The notes under the pieces are model-generated. The model was given only the letters and a program-made list of their open reading frames with translations. It was not told the DNA's origin and did not search any database. Shown here piece by piece: positions 1-9,464 of a DNA stretch of 64,000 nucleotides. How positions within the stretch are numbered: the first letter of the stretch is position 1; each line of letters begins with the position of its first letter. Both the position numbers and the translations under genes were made by a program. The DNA comes from UKL13-2 sp947085425 (lineage in GTDB: Bacteria > Pseudomonadota > Gammaproteobacteria > Burkholderiales > Usitatibacteraceae): assembly GCA_947085425.1 (NCBI GenBank), contig CAMTWK010000018.1, forward strand, positions 28,463 to 92,462, in the 5' to 3' direction.

Positions 1-1352
1 CTGGCGGCTTGATCTTCCGCATCGTTGAGCTCCGAAAAACCATTGGCGATTTCGCGGCCGGCGATAAATAACTCGAAACGGTCGGTGATCGCCGGGTTGT
101 GGTCATTGCGACGTGCCAGGGGGGAGACCTCGGCCGGGTAATCAACAATAAAAGTCGGCTGGATCAATTTCGCTTCGGCGGTTTCTTCGAATAGTTTTAA
201 TTGCAGGGTGCCAATGGTGTCACTGGCTTTGACTTGGGCGTGGTGTTTTTTACACAGCGTTTCCAGTGTTGCCCGGTCATTGAAGTCCGCGTCCGTGTAT
301 TGCGGAAAATATTTCACCACGGCTTGTGGCATGGTCAGGCGGTCGAACGGCTTGCCAAAATCAATTTGCAACCCTTGATAATCGATCAGCGTTTTGCCGA
401 CCACTTTGCTGGCAACCGCACGGAACATGTCTTCGGTGAATTGCATCAGATGATGAAAATCGCGATAGGCGATATAAAACTCCATCATGGTGAATTCCGG
501 ATTGTGGCGAACACTCATGCCTTCGTTGCGGAAATTGCGATTGATTTCAAACACCCGCTCAAATCCACCGACCACCAGGCGCTTTAAATAAAGCTCCGGA
601 GCGATGCGCAAATAAAGCTGCATATCGAGCGTGTTGTGATGGGTGATAAAGGGTTTGGCCGCCGCGCCACCGGGAATTGGGTGCATCATCGGTGTTTCGA
701 CTTCCAGATAACCGGCTTCAACCATAAAGCTGCGAATCTCAGAGACAATTTTGGAGCGCGTTTCAAAGGTGTGTTTGACTTCCGGATTGACCATCAAGTC
801 CACATAACGCATGCGATAACGCTGTTCGGTATCGGTCAGGCCGTGAAACTTTTCCGGCAGCGGTCGTAATGATTTGGTAATCAACCGGACCATCGAAACA
901 TTAATCGACAGTTCACCGGTTTTGGTTTTAAACATCACCCCTTCTGCGCCAACAATGTCCCCCAGGTCGTAATGTTTGAACGCTTCCAGCGCGTCTTCAC
1001 CTACGCCTTCGAGATTTACATATAACTGAATGCGTGCCGAGGCATCTTGAATGGTGGCAAACGATGCCTTGCCCATCACCCGCTTCAACATAATGCGACC
1101 GGCCACTTTGACGATTGGCGATTTGTTGGCTTCCTTGTTGGCCTCCAACTCCTCTTTGCTGAAGTGGCCGTATTGGGCGTGTAAATCCACCGCCATGTTT
1201 TCCGGACGGAAATCATTCGGAAACGGATGGCCGCCGGTTTTTTCACGAATGGCGGCAAGTTTTTGCCGGCGCTCGGCAATCACATGGTTTTCATCGACGG
1301 CGGGGGTCGTGGTGGGCGTGGCGCCGGCGGGGGAATTGGTGGTGTCAGTCAT
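1..1352 (-). CDS. lysS: Lysyl-tRNA synthetase, class II (C-terminus outside window)
   Basis: Charges tRNA-Lys with lysine in the cytoplasm. Translating the minus strand from the ATG at 1352 gives a Thr/Pro-rich leader, then an OB-fold tRNA-binding domain and the class II core. The YRMRYVDL stretch and motif 2 (NRNFRNEGMSVRHNPEFT) are plain. The frame stays open to base 1, so motif 3 and the C-terminus lie outside the window. It is the last gene of the RpfE-like/recJ/prfB/lysS series, 48 bases after prfB and probably co-transcribed; prfB-lysS adjacency is common in proteobacteria. Confidence 0.95.
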   Translation of the reverse strand, partial: MTDTTNSPAGATPTTTPAVDENHVIAERRQKLAAIREKTGGHPFPNDFRPENMAVDLHAQYGHFSKEELEANKEANKSPIVKVAGRIMLKRVMGKASFATIQDASARIQLYVNLEGVGEDALEAFKHYDLGDIVGAEGVMFKTKTGELSINVSMVRLITKSLRPLPEKFHGLTDTEQRYRMRYVDLMVNPEVKHTFETRSKIVSEIRSFMVEAGYLEVETPMMHPIPGGAAAKPFITHHNTLDMQLYLRIAPELYLKRLVVGGFERVFEINRNFRNEGMSVRHNPEFTMMEFYIAYRDFHHLMQFTEDMFRAVASKVVGKTLIDYQGLQIDFGKPFDRLTMPQAVVKYFPQYTDADFNDRATLETLCKKHHAQVKASDTIGTLQLKLFEETAEAKLIQPTFIVDYPAEVSPLARRNDHNPAITDRFELFIAGREIANGFSELNDAEDQAA

Positions 1353-1400
1353 GTTGGTCTTTCCGGGTGGTGCAGTAATGGCAACAAGGTGGGTTCGAAA

Positions 1401-2505
1401 TTAAACGCCGTGTTTCAAGCTGGCTTCGATAAATAAATCGAGATCACCATCGAGCACTTTTTGCGTGTTGCTGGTTTCGACGTTGGTGCGCAAATCCTTG
1501 ATGCGTGATTGATCCAGCACATACGAGCGAATTTGGTGCCCCCAGCCGACATCGGTTTTGGTGGCTTCGAGTTTGTCTTGTTCACTCTGGCGCTTGCGAA
1601 TTTCGAGTTCGTACAATTTTGATTTCAACATCGCCATCGCTTCGGCGCGGTTGCGGTGTTGTGAACGATCGTTTTGACACTGCACCACCACCCCGGTGGG
1701 GGCGTGGGTGATACGCACCGCCGAGTCGGTTTTGTTGATGTGCTGGCCACCGGCACCGGAGGCGCGATAGGTGTCGATCCGCAAATCGGCCGGATTGATG
1801 TCGATTTCAATTGAATCGTCGATTTCCGGATACACAAACAACGATGCAAACGAGGTGTGACGCCCGCCGGCCGAATCGAACGGTGACTTTCTCACCAACC
1901 GATGCACACCAGTTTCCGAACGCAAATAACCATAGGCATAGTCACCGGTGACTTTGATCGAGGCGCTTTTGATGCCGGCCACTTCACCGGCCGACTCTTC
2001 AAGCATTTCGGTTTTGAAACCTTTGCGTTCGGCGTAACGCAGGTATTGGCGCAATAACATCGACGCCCAATCCTGCGCTTCGGTGCCACCGGCCCCGGCC
2101 TGAATATCAATAAACGCGCTGCACGGGTCGGCCGGATTGGAAAACATGCGGCGGAACTCCATGTCAGCCACGGCCTTTTCAATCACGGCGGTATCGGCTT
2201 CAATGGCTTCGAGTGTGCCGTCGTCGCCTTCGGCTTTGGCCAGGTCAAATAATTCGATGCTGTCTTTGGCGGAGGCGGTGGCGGTTTCGATGGTGGTGAT
2301 CACGCCATCGAGTAATTTTTTTTCTTTACCGAGCTCTGAAGCGCGTTTGGTATCGGCCCAAACGGCGGGGTCTTCGCTCAGGCGGGTGACTTCTTCGAGG
2401 CGGGTTACTTTTGCATCAAAGTCAAAGATACCTCCGCAATTCGTCCAGACGGGCGGACAAATCGGCAAGGGCATTGGAGATGGCGTTAACGCGGTCGGCT
2501 TCCAT
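1401..2505 (-). CDS. prfB: Peptide chain release factor 2, made by programmed +1 frameshift
   Basis: RF2 releases finished protein at UGA and UAA codons. The first ATG is at 2505; after 27 codons the frame meets an in-frame TGA at 2422-2424. A +1 shift on CTT-TGA-C gives ...RRYLDFDAKVTRL and continues to the stop at 1401. The stop-codon recognition motif SPF (RKSPFDSAGG) and the peptidyl-hydrolysis motif GGQ (SGAGGQHINKT) are both present. An ATG-less reading that starts inside the second frame would miss the true N-terminus. The gene follows recJ by 112 bases and precedes lysS. Confidence 0.95.
2421..2436 (-). promoter_or_regulatory. prfB autoregulatory +1 frameshift site
   Basis: On the minus strand the bases read CGGAGGTATCTTTGAC: a Shine-Dalgarno-like GGAGGT, a short spacer, the slippery CTT and the TGA stop followed by C. 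This is the known RF2 autoregulation signal. When RF2 is scarce the ribosome pauses at UGA and slips one base forward, so more RF2 is made. Confidence 0.93.
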
Positions 2506-2617
2506 GAGTTTTATTCTAAAAAAATTAAGGTTGAATTATAACGGAGGGGGGGTGGTGCCATTGCTTCATCCCGCAAATTTGATAAAAAAACGTCAGGAAA
2601 TCGGAGGCAACGACCCA

Positions 2618-4312
2618 TCATGCAATATGATCAAACATCAACTGCACCACCGACGCACCTCGAAAAGTATTGATCGATGGCCGAAACACCGCGTCAATGC
2701 TGGGGTTTAGCGATTCCGCCGAGCCAAAGCGCATGGCATCAAAGCTTTGCCCACCCAAACTCACTTTGAGTTTGAGGTGTTTTTCTCCGACCACGCGTTG
2801 ATCAAGAATTTTGAAGGCGCCTTGATAACTGGGGGCAACAAAACCCTGACCCCAAACCTGCGATTCAAGCATACGCACAAAATCAAAATCCAAGGCGCTG
2901 GCTTCGATGGTGCCGTCGGTTTCGATTTGTTCTTGTAAGTCGGTGGGGGTGAGTAATTCACGCGCGACCGATTCAAACGCTTTGGCAAAGTCGGGTAGGG
3001 CGGATTCACGAATGGTGAGGCCGGCGGCCATGGCGTGGCCACCAAATTTTTCAATCAGGTCGGGGAAGCGTTTGGTGATGAGATCGAGTGCATCCCGCAT
3101 ATGTAACGCGGCGATCGAGCGACCGGAGCCTTTGAGGTTGCCGTTGCCATCGCGTGCAAACGCGATCACCGGGCGATGGGTTTGTTCACGTAAACGTCCC
3201 GCCAAGATACCCACCACGCCCTGATGCCAGCCGGGTTCGAATAACGCCAGCGCATAACGGTTTTGAATGTCGATGGTATCAAGTGTGGTGAGTGCGCCTT
3301 CTTTCATGTCGGCTTCGATCACCCGCCGTTCGCGGTTTAAGGCATCGAGTTTGCTGGCGAGCTGCATGGCGGTGGCGGTGTCATTGGCCAATAGGCAATT
3401 AATTCCAACCGACATATCTTCCAAGCGCCCGGCGGCGTTGATGCGTGGGCCGAGTACAAAACCAAGGTCATATGTCGAGGCGCGGCTGGCATCACGGCCA
3501 CCGACACTCAATAACGCGGCGATGCCTTTGCAGGCACGGCCGGCACGAATGCGTTGTAGTCCTTGCTCAACCAAAATACGATTGTTGTGTTCGAGTTTCA
3601 CCACGTCGGCGACCGTGCCGAGCGCCACCAGATCCAACAGATCGGCAAGATTGGGCTCGGTGGTGTTGGCAAAGACATTACGTTTGCGAAGCTCGGCGCG
3701 CAGCGCCAGCATGGTGTAAAACATCACGCCGACACCGGCCAACGATTTGGCAGGGAAGGTATCACCCGGCTGATTCGGATTCACAATCACCGCCGCATCC
3801 GGCAGGGTTTGCCCCGGCAAATGATGATCGGTCACCAGCACATCAATGCCCAGCCGGTTGGCGGCGGCCACACCTTCCACACTGGCGATGCCGTTATCAA
3901 CCGTGATGATCACGTCCGGTTTGCCCGATGGATGGGCGGCGGCAAGATCAACCACTTCGGGTGTTAATCCATAACCAAGTGTGAAGCGATTCGGCACCAC
4001 AAAATCTACTTTCGCGCCCATTTGTGTCAGCGCATGCATGCCGAGCGCGCAGGCGGTGGCACCGTCGGCATCGTAATCGGCGACAATCATCAGGCGTTTT
4101 TTGGCGGCAATGGCATCAGCAAGATAGACCGCGGCACGTTCGATATGCATTAATAGCTGTGGAGCAAGCAGCGCATCCAGCTTGGTGTTCAAGTCATTAA
4201 TGCCGGAAACGCCTCGCCCAGCATAGAGTTTTGCCATTCGTACATCGACACCGTCGGCAATCAAGTGTGCGTAGGCGTCGGGCTGGACGCCACGAGTGGT
4301 GATGGTGCGCAC
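2618..4312 (-). CDS. recJ: Single-stranded-DNA-specific 5'-3' exonuclease RecJ
   Basis: RecJ degrades single-stranded DNA 5' to 3' in RecF-pathway recombination and mismatch/base-excision repair. The 564-residue length is normal for the family. DHH phosphoesterase motifs are visible: the metal-binding VADYDADGATA, then VTDHHLPG, and later the DHHA1 motif GGHAMAAG. The start is GTG at 4312, overlapping the TAG stop of the upstream RpfE-like gene by one base, which implies translational coupling. prfB follows. The recJ-prfB-lysS order agrees with beta- and some gammaproteobacteria. Confidence 0.95.
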   Translation of the reverse strand: MRTITTRGVQPDAYAHLIADGVDVRMAKLYAGRGVSGINDLNTKLDALLAPQLLMHIERAAVYLADAIAAKKRLMIVADYDADGATACALGMHALTQMGAKVDFVVPNRFTLGYGLTPEVVDLAAAHPSGKPDVIITVDNGIASVEGVAAANRLGIDVLVTDHHLPGQTLPDAAVIVNPNQPGDTFPAKSLAGVGVMFYTMLALRAELRKRNVFANTTEPNLADLLDLVALGTVADVVKLEHNNRILVEQGLQRIRAGRACKGIAALLSVGGRDASRASTYDLGFVLGPRINAAGRLEDMSVGINCLLANDTATAMQLASKLDALNRERRVIEADMKEGALTTLDTIDIQNRYALALFEPGWHQGVVGILAGRLREQTHRPVIAFARDGNGNLKGSGRSIAALHMRDALDLITKRFPDLIEKFGGHAMAAGLTIRESALPDFAKAFESVARELLTPTDLQEQIETDGTIEASALDFDFVRMLESQVWGQGFVAPSYQGAFKILDQRVVGEKHLKLKVSLGGQSFDAMRFGSAESLNPSIDAVFRPSINTFRGASVVQLMFDHIA

Positions 4313-5361
4313 TAAACAAAATCCCGGATGGATTTTTTGGTGCTCACCAAACGTTTGATGCGACCGATCAAGCCGTTGGCTTTGGCGGTGAGGGTCAGTG
4401 TTTTTGTTTCGTTGGGAATCACAAGGGTGAGTGATGTCAGGGTGCCCTGGTCGAGTGCGGCGACGGCGGGGGTGATCCAGTCGCGATCAATCGACGCGAG
4501 TTCGATTGGCCATGCCTCGCGGGCTTGTGAACGAATTTCGCGGGTGGCAGTGTGTAACACCACCAGCGTATTTTTTGCGTTGGCGGCGGGGTTGGCCAGC
4601 CATTCATTCATCGAGGTCGGCAGGGTGGTTTGTGGACAACCACAGACCGCAGCCAAGCCACGTGCCAGCGCCAATCGGGCGACGACGTGATCGTATTCAC
4701 AACCGCCGTCAAAATCTTTCAAGCTGCCGCCACCCCATAACCACAGGCCGTTGATGGGCACCGCACCGGCCGCTTCCCGTGCTTGGTTGACCGGATGATC
4801 GTGCAGCAGCATTTGGATTTCATTGGTGCGCGCCCGCCAATTGGTGCGGGTTTTGGTGGTGATGCGCGGCAAATTATCGAACACACTGGCGTCGCTCATC
4901 GCCCATATTGGCGTGGCCACCGGAATATCGTTGGCGTTGATTTCGATATAACCACGTGCCGCATCCGCAAAATGCACAACCAGTCCATCCTCCACAAAAT
5001 GTGAATTGATGGTTTCTGCGATTGCCAACATCTCGTCGGCAGTGGGTTTGACCACGTGGCTGTCAAATAACTGCATATTGTCGCGGCTGACGGCAAAATG
5101 CACCGGGTCGGCGCGTATCCAGGTTGTTTCAGCCACAGCCGGACCTGGGTAGTCGGCCAAATGTGTCAGCGCGGCAATCGGCGCAAATCCGTCGGTGGCA
5201 AATTCGGCCAGCAGCGTGTCTTCGAGTGTGCAACCCGCCGTAGATTTGGTCAGGCACCGCGCCAGCAGCTCATCCAAAGCCGGCATGGCCACTGGCAGGG
5301 CAAAGCCGGGCGGGGGGATGAGGTCAGCAATGAGCAGGGTGAGATGACGGGTGGTATGCAT
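4312..5361 (-). CDS. RpfE-type / phosphoglycerate-mutase-related hypothetical protein
   Basis: A 349-residue cytoplasmic-looking protein with no signal peptide or membrane segment. The motif INGLWLWGGG in its middle and the position directly upstream of recJ match the family annotated as 'regulatory protein, RpfE type' (COG4255), named after the Xanthomonas rpf region and widespread in Betaproteobacteria. The biochemical function of the family is not established; the phosphoglycerate mutase label is a distant fold similarity. Its TAG stop overlaps the GTG start of recJ, so it is probably the promoter-proximal gene of the recJ operon. It is divergent from lolC across a 116-base gap. Confidence 0.7.
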   Translation of the reverse strand: MHTTRHLTLLIADLIPPPGFALPVAMPALDELLARCLTKSTAGCTLEDTLLAEFATDGFAPIAALTHLADYPGPAVAETTWIRADPVHFAVSRDNMQLFDSHVVKPTADEMLAIAETINSHFVEDGLVVHFADAARGYIEINANDIPVATPIWAMSDASVFDNLPRITTKTRTNWRARTNEIQMLLHDHPVNQAREAAGAVPINGLWLWGGGSLKDFDGGCEYDHVVARLALARGLAAVCGCPQTTLPTSMNEWLANPAANAKNTLVVLHTATREIRSQAREAWPIELASIDRDWITPAVAALDQGTLTSLTLVIPNETKTLTLTAKANGLIGRIKRLVSTKKSIRDFV

Positions 5362-5477
5362 AATGCCGGTGGGGTCGGGTGAAATAGGGTGTTGGCCGCA
5401 AAATCAAGTCTGAACAATATCCGAATTATCCAGTCTTTTATGGCACACTCACACAACTTTTTATCCGTGACCACGAC

Positions 5478-6737
5478 TTGAAATCACTCCCTCTTTTTAT
5501 TGGCCTGCGCTACACCCGCGCCAAAAACAGCGAAACCAGACGCAATAGTTTTGTCTCGTTCATTTCTCTCGCCTCGATGTTGGGCATCGCGCTGGGTATT
5601 GCCGCGCTGATTACCGTGATGTCGGTGATGAATGGTTTTCAAAAAGAAGTGCGCGCCAAAATGGTCGGGGTCGCCTCGCATATTCAGATCAACGGATTTG
5701 AGTCTGGCCTTGCAAACTGGCAACAACTGATGGCCGACACCCGCAAGCAGCCGGACGTGGTGGGTGTGGCACCATTTGTGAACGGCCAGGGATTGCTCGC
5801 CATCGGCCAATCGATTCGTGGTGTGGGTGTGCGTGGTATTGACCCGATGCAGGAAGACTCGGTGTCGGACATCGGCAAACAAATGCGCATCGGCAAACTG
5901 ACCGATCTCCATGCCGGGGAATACGGCATTGTGATTGGTGGTGAATTGGCACGCGCCTTGGGGGTGAACGTCGGTGCCAAATTGCAATTGACCACGCCAC
6001 AATTGTCGATGACCCCGGCCGGCATGATGCCGCGATTTCGCAGCTTTACGGTGGTGGGGGTGTTTTCATCGGGGCACTATGAGTACGACCTCAATCTGGC
6101 GTTAATCAATATGCGCGATGCCCAGGTGTTGTTTCGGATGGACGAAAACGTCAGTGGATTACGTGTCAAGGTCGCCGATCTCAACGAGGCCCGCAAAATC
6201 GCCAGACAATTGCAGGACGTTCTCAAAGTGGATGGTTATGTGCAGGATTGGACCGCGCAAAATGTCACCTATTTCCGTGCCGTCGAAATCGAAAAACGTA
6301 TGATGTTTATTATCCTCACGCTCATCATCGCGGTGGCGGCGTTTAATTTGGTGTCGACGCTGGTGATGGTGGTGCGCGATAAACATCCCGACATTGCCAT
6401 CTTGCGCACACTCGGCGCTTCACCAGGCATGATCATGAAAATATTTGTGGTGCAGGGCGCCATTGTTGGTGTCATCGGCACCATCGTTGGTGTGATCAGT
6501 GGCGTATTGTTGGCGCTCAACATTGGCGCGATTCTTAATTTTGCCGAATCGGTATTGGGATTGCCGAAGTTGCTGTCGCCGGAAGTTTATTTTCTGACCT
6601 CGCTACCGAGTGATTTGAAATGGGCGGATGTGTGGGTGACCGCCGTGATCTCGCTGGCACTGTCGTTTATCGCCACGCTGTATCCAAGTTATAACGCTTC
6701 CAAAGTCAACCCGGCCGAGGCGCTGCGTTATGAATAA
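5478..6737 (+). CDS. lolC: Lipoprotein-releasing ABC transporter permease LolC/LolE (possibly LolF)
   Basis: Inner-membrane permease of the Lol machinery, which extracts mature lipoproteins from the inner membrane and passes them to LolA. The 419 residues show the typical plan: an N-terminal membrane helix after FIGLRYTRAK (about residues 25-50), a large periplasmic domain, then three helices in the C-terminal third, ending NPAEALRYE as in FtsX-like permeases. The start is TTG at 5478, chosen because IGLRYTRA normally sits close to the N-terminus; no clear ribosome site is seen. It overlaps lolD by 8 bases. No second permease gene follows, so this may be the single LolF-type subunit that works as a homodimer with LolD. 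Confidence 0.9.
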   Translation: MKSLPLFIGLRYTRAKNSETRRNSFVSFISLASMLGIALGIAALITVMSVMNGFQKEVRAKMVGVASHIQINGFESGLANWQQLMADTRKQPDVVGVAPFVNGQGLLAIGQSIRGVGVRGIDPMQEDSVSDIGKQMRIGKLTDLHAGEYGIVIGGELARALGVNVGAKLQLTTPQLSMTPAGMMPRFRSFTVVGVFSSGHYEYDLNLALINMRDAQVLFRMDENVSGLRVKVADLNEARKIARQLQDVLKVDGYVQDWTAQNVTYFRAVEIEKRMMFIILTLIIAVAAFNLVSTLVMVVRDKHPDIAILRTLGASPGMIMKIFVVQGAIVGVIGTIVGVISGVLLALNIGAILNFAESVLGLPKLLSPEVYFLTSLPSDLKWADVWVTAVISLALSFIATLYPSYNASKVNPAEALRYE

Positions 6738-7428
6738 ATCAAATGATAACAATGTGCTGGCCTGCACCGGCCTGACCAAAACCTTTGTGCAGGGAGGGCT
6801 GGATGTCAAGGTGTTGCGTGGCATTGATCTGGCGATTAAACAAGGGGAAACAGTCGCCATTATCGGTGCGTCCGGCTCCGGCAAATCAACCCTTTTGCAT
6901 ATTCTCGGTGGACTCGATGCGCCCACGTCAGGCGCAGTGGCGCTGCTCGGCACACGCATGGACAAACTCACTCCGGTCGCACAAGGTGCGCTGCGTAATA
7001 AAGCGTTGGGGTTTGTGTATCAGTTCCATCATTTGTTGGCCGAATTTTCTGCGTTGGAAAATGTTGCCATGCCGCTGTGGATTGGTGCTGCCGCACGCAA
7101 TCTCAGCGCCGATGAAGCCAAACAACAAGCTGCCGACATGCTCAATGAAGTCGGTTTGTCACATCGACTGCAGCACAAACCGGGTGAGTTATCCGGCGGT
7201 GAACGCCAACGCGTGGCGGTGGCGCGTGCGTTGGTGACACGACCCGCCTGTGTGTTGGCAGACGAGCCTACCGGCAATTTGGATCGTGGCACGGCGGATC
7301 AAGTGTTCGATTTGATCTTGCAACTCAACGCTAAAATCGGCACGGCGTTGGTGATGGTCACCCATGACCCAACCTTGGCGGCGCGTATGCAGCGCACCTT
7401 GACAATTTCTGACGGCATTCTCGGTTGA
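6730..7428 (+). CDS. lolD: Lipoprotein-releasing ABC transporter ATPase LolD
   Basis: Cytoplasmic ATPase that drives lipoprotein release by the Lol complex. The 232-residue protein has Walker A GASGSGKST, the ABC signature LSGGERQRVAVARAL and Walker B VLADEPTGNLD, with the MacB/LolD-type spacing. The ATG lies inside the last codons of lolC (8-base overlap), so the two are translated together. The stop is followed by a short membrane-protein gene on the same strand. Confidence 0.95.
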   Translation: MNKSNDNNVLACTGLTKTFVQGGLDVKVLRGIDLAIKQGETVAIIGASGSGKSTLLHILGGLDAPTSGAVALLGTRMDKLTPVAQGALRNKALGFVYQFHHLLAEFSALENVAMPLWIGAAARNLSADEAKQQAADMLNEVGLSHRLQHKPGELSGGERQRVAVARALVTRPACVLADEPTGNLDRGTADQVFDLILQLNAKIGTALVMVTHDPTLAARMQRTLTISDGILG

Positions 7429-7510
7429 CGCGTGTCATTGTAAAAAGACAGCAGCGGCCGATGCGGCCACCCACCAGCGGCCACGCCCGCAATGGTTCCT
7501 CGACCCGCGA

Positions 7511-7891
7511 TTGACCGTAGGCAGAACCGTCGCCCTGTATTGGGCCAGCATGATATTGATCCTCGTGATGCTGGTATTCCTGCCGGATTCGCTAACCGAT
7601 AAACCCTGGTTTACGATTGTCTGCCGACTCGCATTTTCCTTGACGACCGCGTTATGGGTCGCAGCGGATGCGCAGGCACATCGCTTCGCGGAGGAGCGAG
7701 TCAAATTGTATACGGCCTTTTCTGGGGGACTGCCGGAACTGGCCGTACCTGTTTATCTGGTGAAATCGCGGGGATGGAAGGGTGCCGCCAATACGAGTCT
7801 GCGATTCGCGGTCATCGTCTTCATTGCTGCGAGCGCCATTATCTTGCTTGGCAGCGTCGCCAAATTATTGGGAATCAGCGTTCCGCTGTAA
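7511..7891 (+). CDS. Small multi-pass membrane protein of unknown function
   Basis: Not recognised. The 126-residue translation has two hydrophobic helices near the N-terminus (VALYWASMILILVMLVFL and a following one around FTIVCRLAFSLTTALWVAA) and a third near the C-terminus (FAVIVFIAASAIILLGSVA), with a polar stretch of Arg/Lys/Glu between them. The TTG at 7511 is uncertain: the frame is open upstream almost to the lolD stop, so the N-terminus could be longer. Its 3' end overlaps the convergent ATL gene by 27 bases. Its position after lolD may mean co-transcription. Confidence 0.6.
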   Translation: MTVGRTVALYWASMILILVMLVFLPDSLTDKPWFTIVCRLAFSLTTALWVAADAQAHRFAEERVKLYTAFSGGLPELAVPVYLVKSRGWKGAANTSLRFAVIVFIAASAIILLGSVAKLLGISVPL

Positions 7892-8245
7892 TTTTCCTTT
7901 GCCAAGCGTGTGCACAGGCTCAGGAATCACCAACCACCCAAATTGTTTCAAATTGATTTTGCCGCTGGCATCAAACACCACGCCCTCGGCCTCCAGCAAA
8001 ATGCGCTGCAAATCATCCGAGCCACTTTGCCAATGGGTCAGCCGCAAACTGATGCGCCCCTGGGCGTTGACCACCCGTTGCCACGGTATTTTGATATTTT
8101 GAGGCGTGGCCGCGAGCGCATAACCGACGTGCCGGGCGTGGCGAGGCAATCCCAGCAGCGATGCCAATTGGCCGTAGCTCGCAACTTTGCCGCGTGGGAT
8201 TTTTTTAACCAACGCATAAACCGCCGCGTGCTCAAGCTTGGGCAT
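7865..8245 (-). CDS. Alkyltransferase-like (ATL) DNA-damage protein, MGMT C-terminal family
   Basis: Has the DNA-binding and active-site fold of O6-alkylguanine-DNA alkyltransferases: KIPRGKVASYGQLA is the winged-helix part and the active-site loop reads PWQRVVN. The catalytic Cys of the usual PCHRV motif is Trp here. This defines ATL proteins, which bind O6-alkylguanine and flag it for nucleotide excision repair instead of repairing it. The start is the ATG at 8245, which gives MPKLEHAAVYALV; it overlaps the stop of the upstream glycosylase gene (TAATG), so the two are coupled. The operon pairs two ways of handling alkylated bases. Confidence 0.85.
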   Translation of the reverse strand: MPKLEHAAVYALVKKIPRGKVASYGQLASLLGLPRHARHVGYALAATPQNIKIPWQRVVNAQGRISLRLTHWQSGSDDLQRILLEAEGVVFDASGKINLKQFGWLVIPEPVHTLGKGKLQRNADSQ

Positions 8246-8862
8246 TAATACTCGACCGGAATCGGATCGAGCGACCGCCACACATACCAGGTGGCGACCG
8301 TATTCCACGGTGCCCAACGCTCGGTGTAGGCGAGTACCTCGTTTTTGCTCAGGCGTTCACCATCGTGAAAAAGTTTTTCAATGCCGCGAATCAAGCCGAT
8401 ATCGGCGACCGGAAAAACGTTTGGGCGCATCAAATAAAAAATCAAAAACATTTCGGCGCTCCAGCGACCGATGCCTTTGACCCGCACCAAATCTTCGATG
8501 ATGTCATCGTCACTCATCCGTGGCCAACGGCGCGGGTTGACGAGTTTTTTATCAAAATGGCGGGCGAGGTCTTTGATATACACCACTTTGCTGCCGGACA
8601 ATCCACAGCCGCGCATTTCTTCCACAGACATTTCCAACATACGCGGTGGCGCGATGTCACCGGCTGCCAACACCAATCGATCCCACACCGACTGTGCGGC
8701 TTTGATGGATATTTGTTGGCCGACAATGGCACGGGAGAGTGTGGAAAAAGCGTTGCCACGGGTGCGCAGCGTGGCCTCGGGATATTGCTTGATGAGTTTT
8801 TTCATCACCTTGCAACGCTTGGACAATTGGGAGCAGGCGTCCTGCCAATATTCTGGGGTCAT
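8245..8862 (-). CDS. DNA-3-methyladenine glycosylase II (AlkA-type, HhH-GPD)
   Basis: Removes alkylated purines from DNA to begin base excision repair. The 205 residues contain the helix-hairpin-helix LVRVKGIGRWSAEMFLIF, followed 20 residues on by the catalytic Asp in FPVADIGL. The N-terminal half carries the usual FSTLSRAIVGQQISIKAA helix. It lacks the extra N-terminal domain of E. coli AlkA and is close in length to the short bacterial and yeast Mag1-type enzymes. The stop overlaps the start of the ATL gene. Confidence 0.9.
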   Translation of the reverse strand: MTPEYWQDACSQLSKRCKVMKKLIKQYPEATLRTRGNAFSTLSRAIVGQQISIKAAQSVWDRLVLAAGDIAPPRMLEMSVEEMRGCGLSGSKVVYIKDLARHFDKKLVNPRRWPRMSDDDIIEDLVRVKGIGRWSAEMFLIFYLMRPNVFPVADIGLIRGIEKLFHDGERLSKNEVLAYTERWAPWNTVATWYVWRSLDPIPVEY

Positions 8863-8918
8863 GGAATAAAGCCTTTAATAAAATATCAAAGCGTCGGCCT
8901 GTTCATGCGTGTCCAACC

Positions 8919-9464
8919 TCACCAGCGTTTCAGTTTGTGACGATTGCGCCATTTTTGTGTCACCACAATCCGCCAAATGAGTCTGGTCGCGAAATAACCG
9001 AGCACCGCCATCGCTGTTGCCTGAATAGCCAGGCCGATGATCAAAGTATGGCCAAGCAGAGCAAACCAATGAAACATATTAGGGATGACCTGCCAAGGTG
9101 CCGACCATGAAAACGCCAAATCCGGCGGTACCAGATTGGCCATTGGCTCACCGGTGACCAGCGTGCCTATCGAATAGGCCAGCATGTACAAGGGGATAAA
9201 CGTAAATGGATTGGTGTAGAAGGTCGCGGCGGCGGCGGCGAGCACGTTGGCACGCAGTGGGATGGCAACCAGTATCGCCAGCAGGATTTGTACCGGGCCG
9301 GGAATGAGCCCGGTGATGATGCCGATCGCCACACCGAGCGCGACACTTTGCCGATGCATATGCCACAAACGCGGATGCTGGAGCCAGGGTACCAGCCACA
9401 TCATGTATTTGTTCGCCCGAATAGAATCTGGTTTCGGCAACTTGTCCCGCAAATAACGTTTCAT
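8919..9464 (-). CDS. DUF2062 membrane protein
   Basis: A 181-residue inner-membrane protein of the DUF2062 family, whose function is unknown. The family hallmarks are visible: SVALGVAIGIITGLIPGPVQ, then the helix with NPFTFIPLYMLAYSIGTLV (the conserved N-P-x-T pattern), and a final helix near residue 150. DUF2062 genes often neighbour comEC in proteobacteria, and comEC is divergent here across a 314-base gap. The ATG at 9464 gives the typical MKRYLRDKLP beginning. Confidence 0.85.
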   Translation of the reverse strand: MKRYLRDKLPKPDSIRANKYMMWLVPWLQHPRLWHMHRQSVALGVAIGIITGLIPGPVQILLAILVAIPLRANVLAAAAATFYTNPFTFIPLYMLAYSIGTLVTGEPMANLVPPDLAFSWSAPWQVIPNMFHWFALLGHTLIIGLAIQATAMAVLGYFATRLIWRIVVTQKWRNRHKLKRW

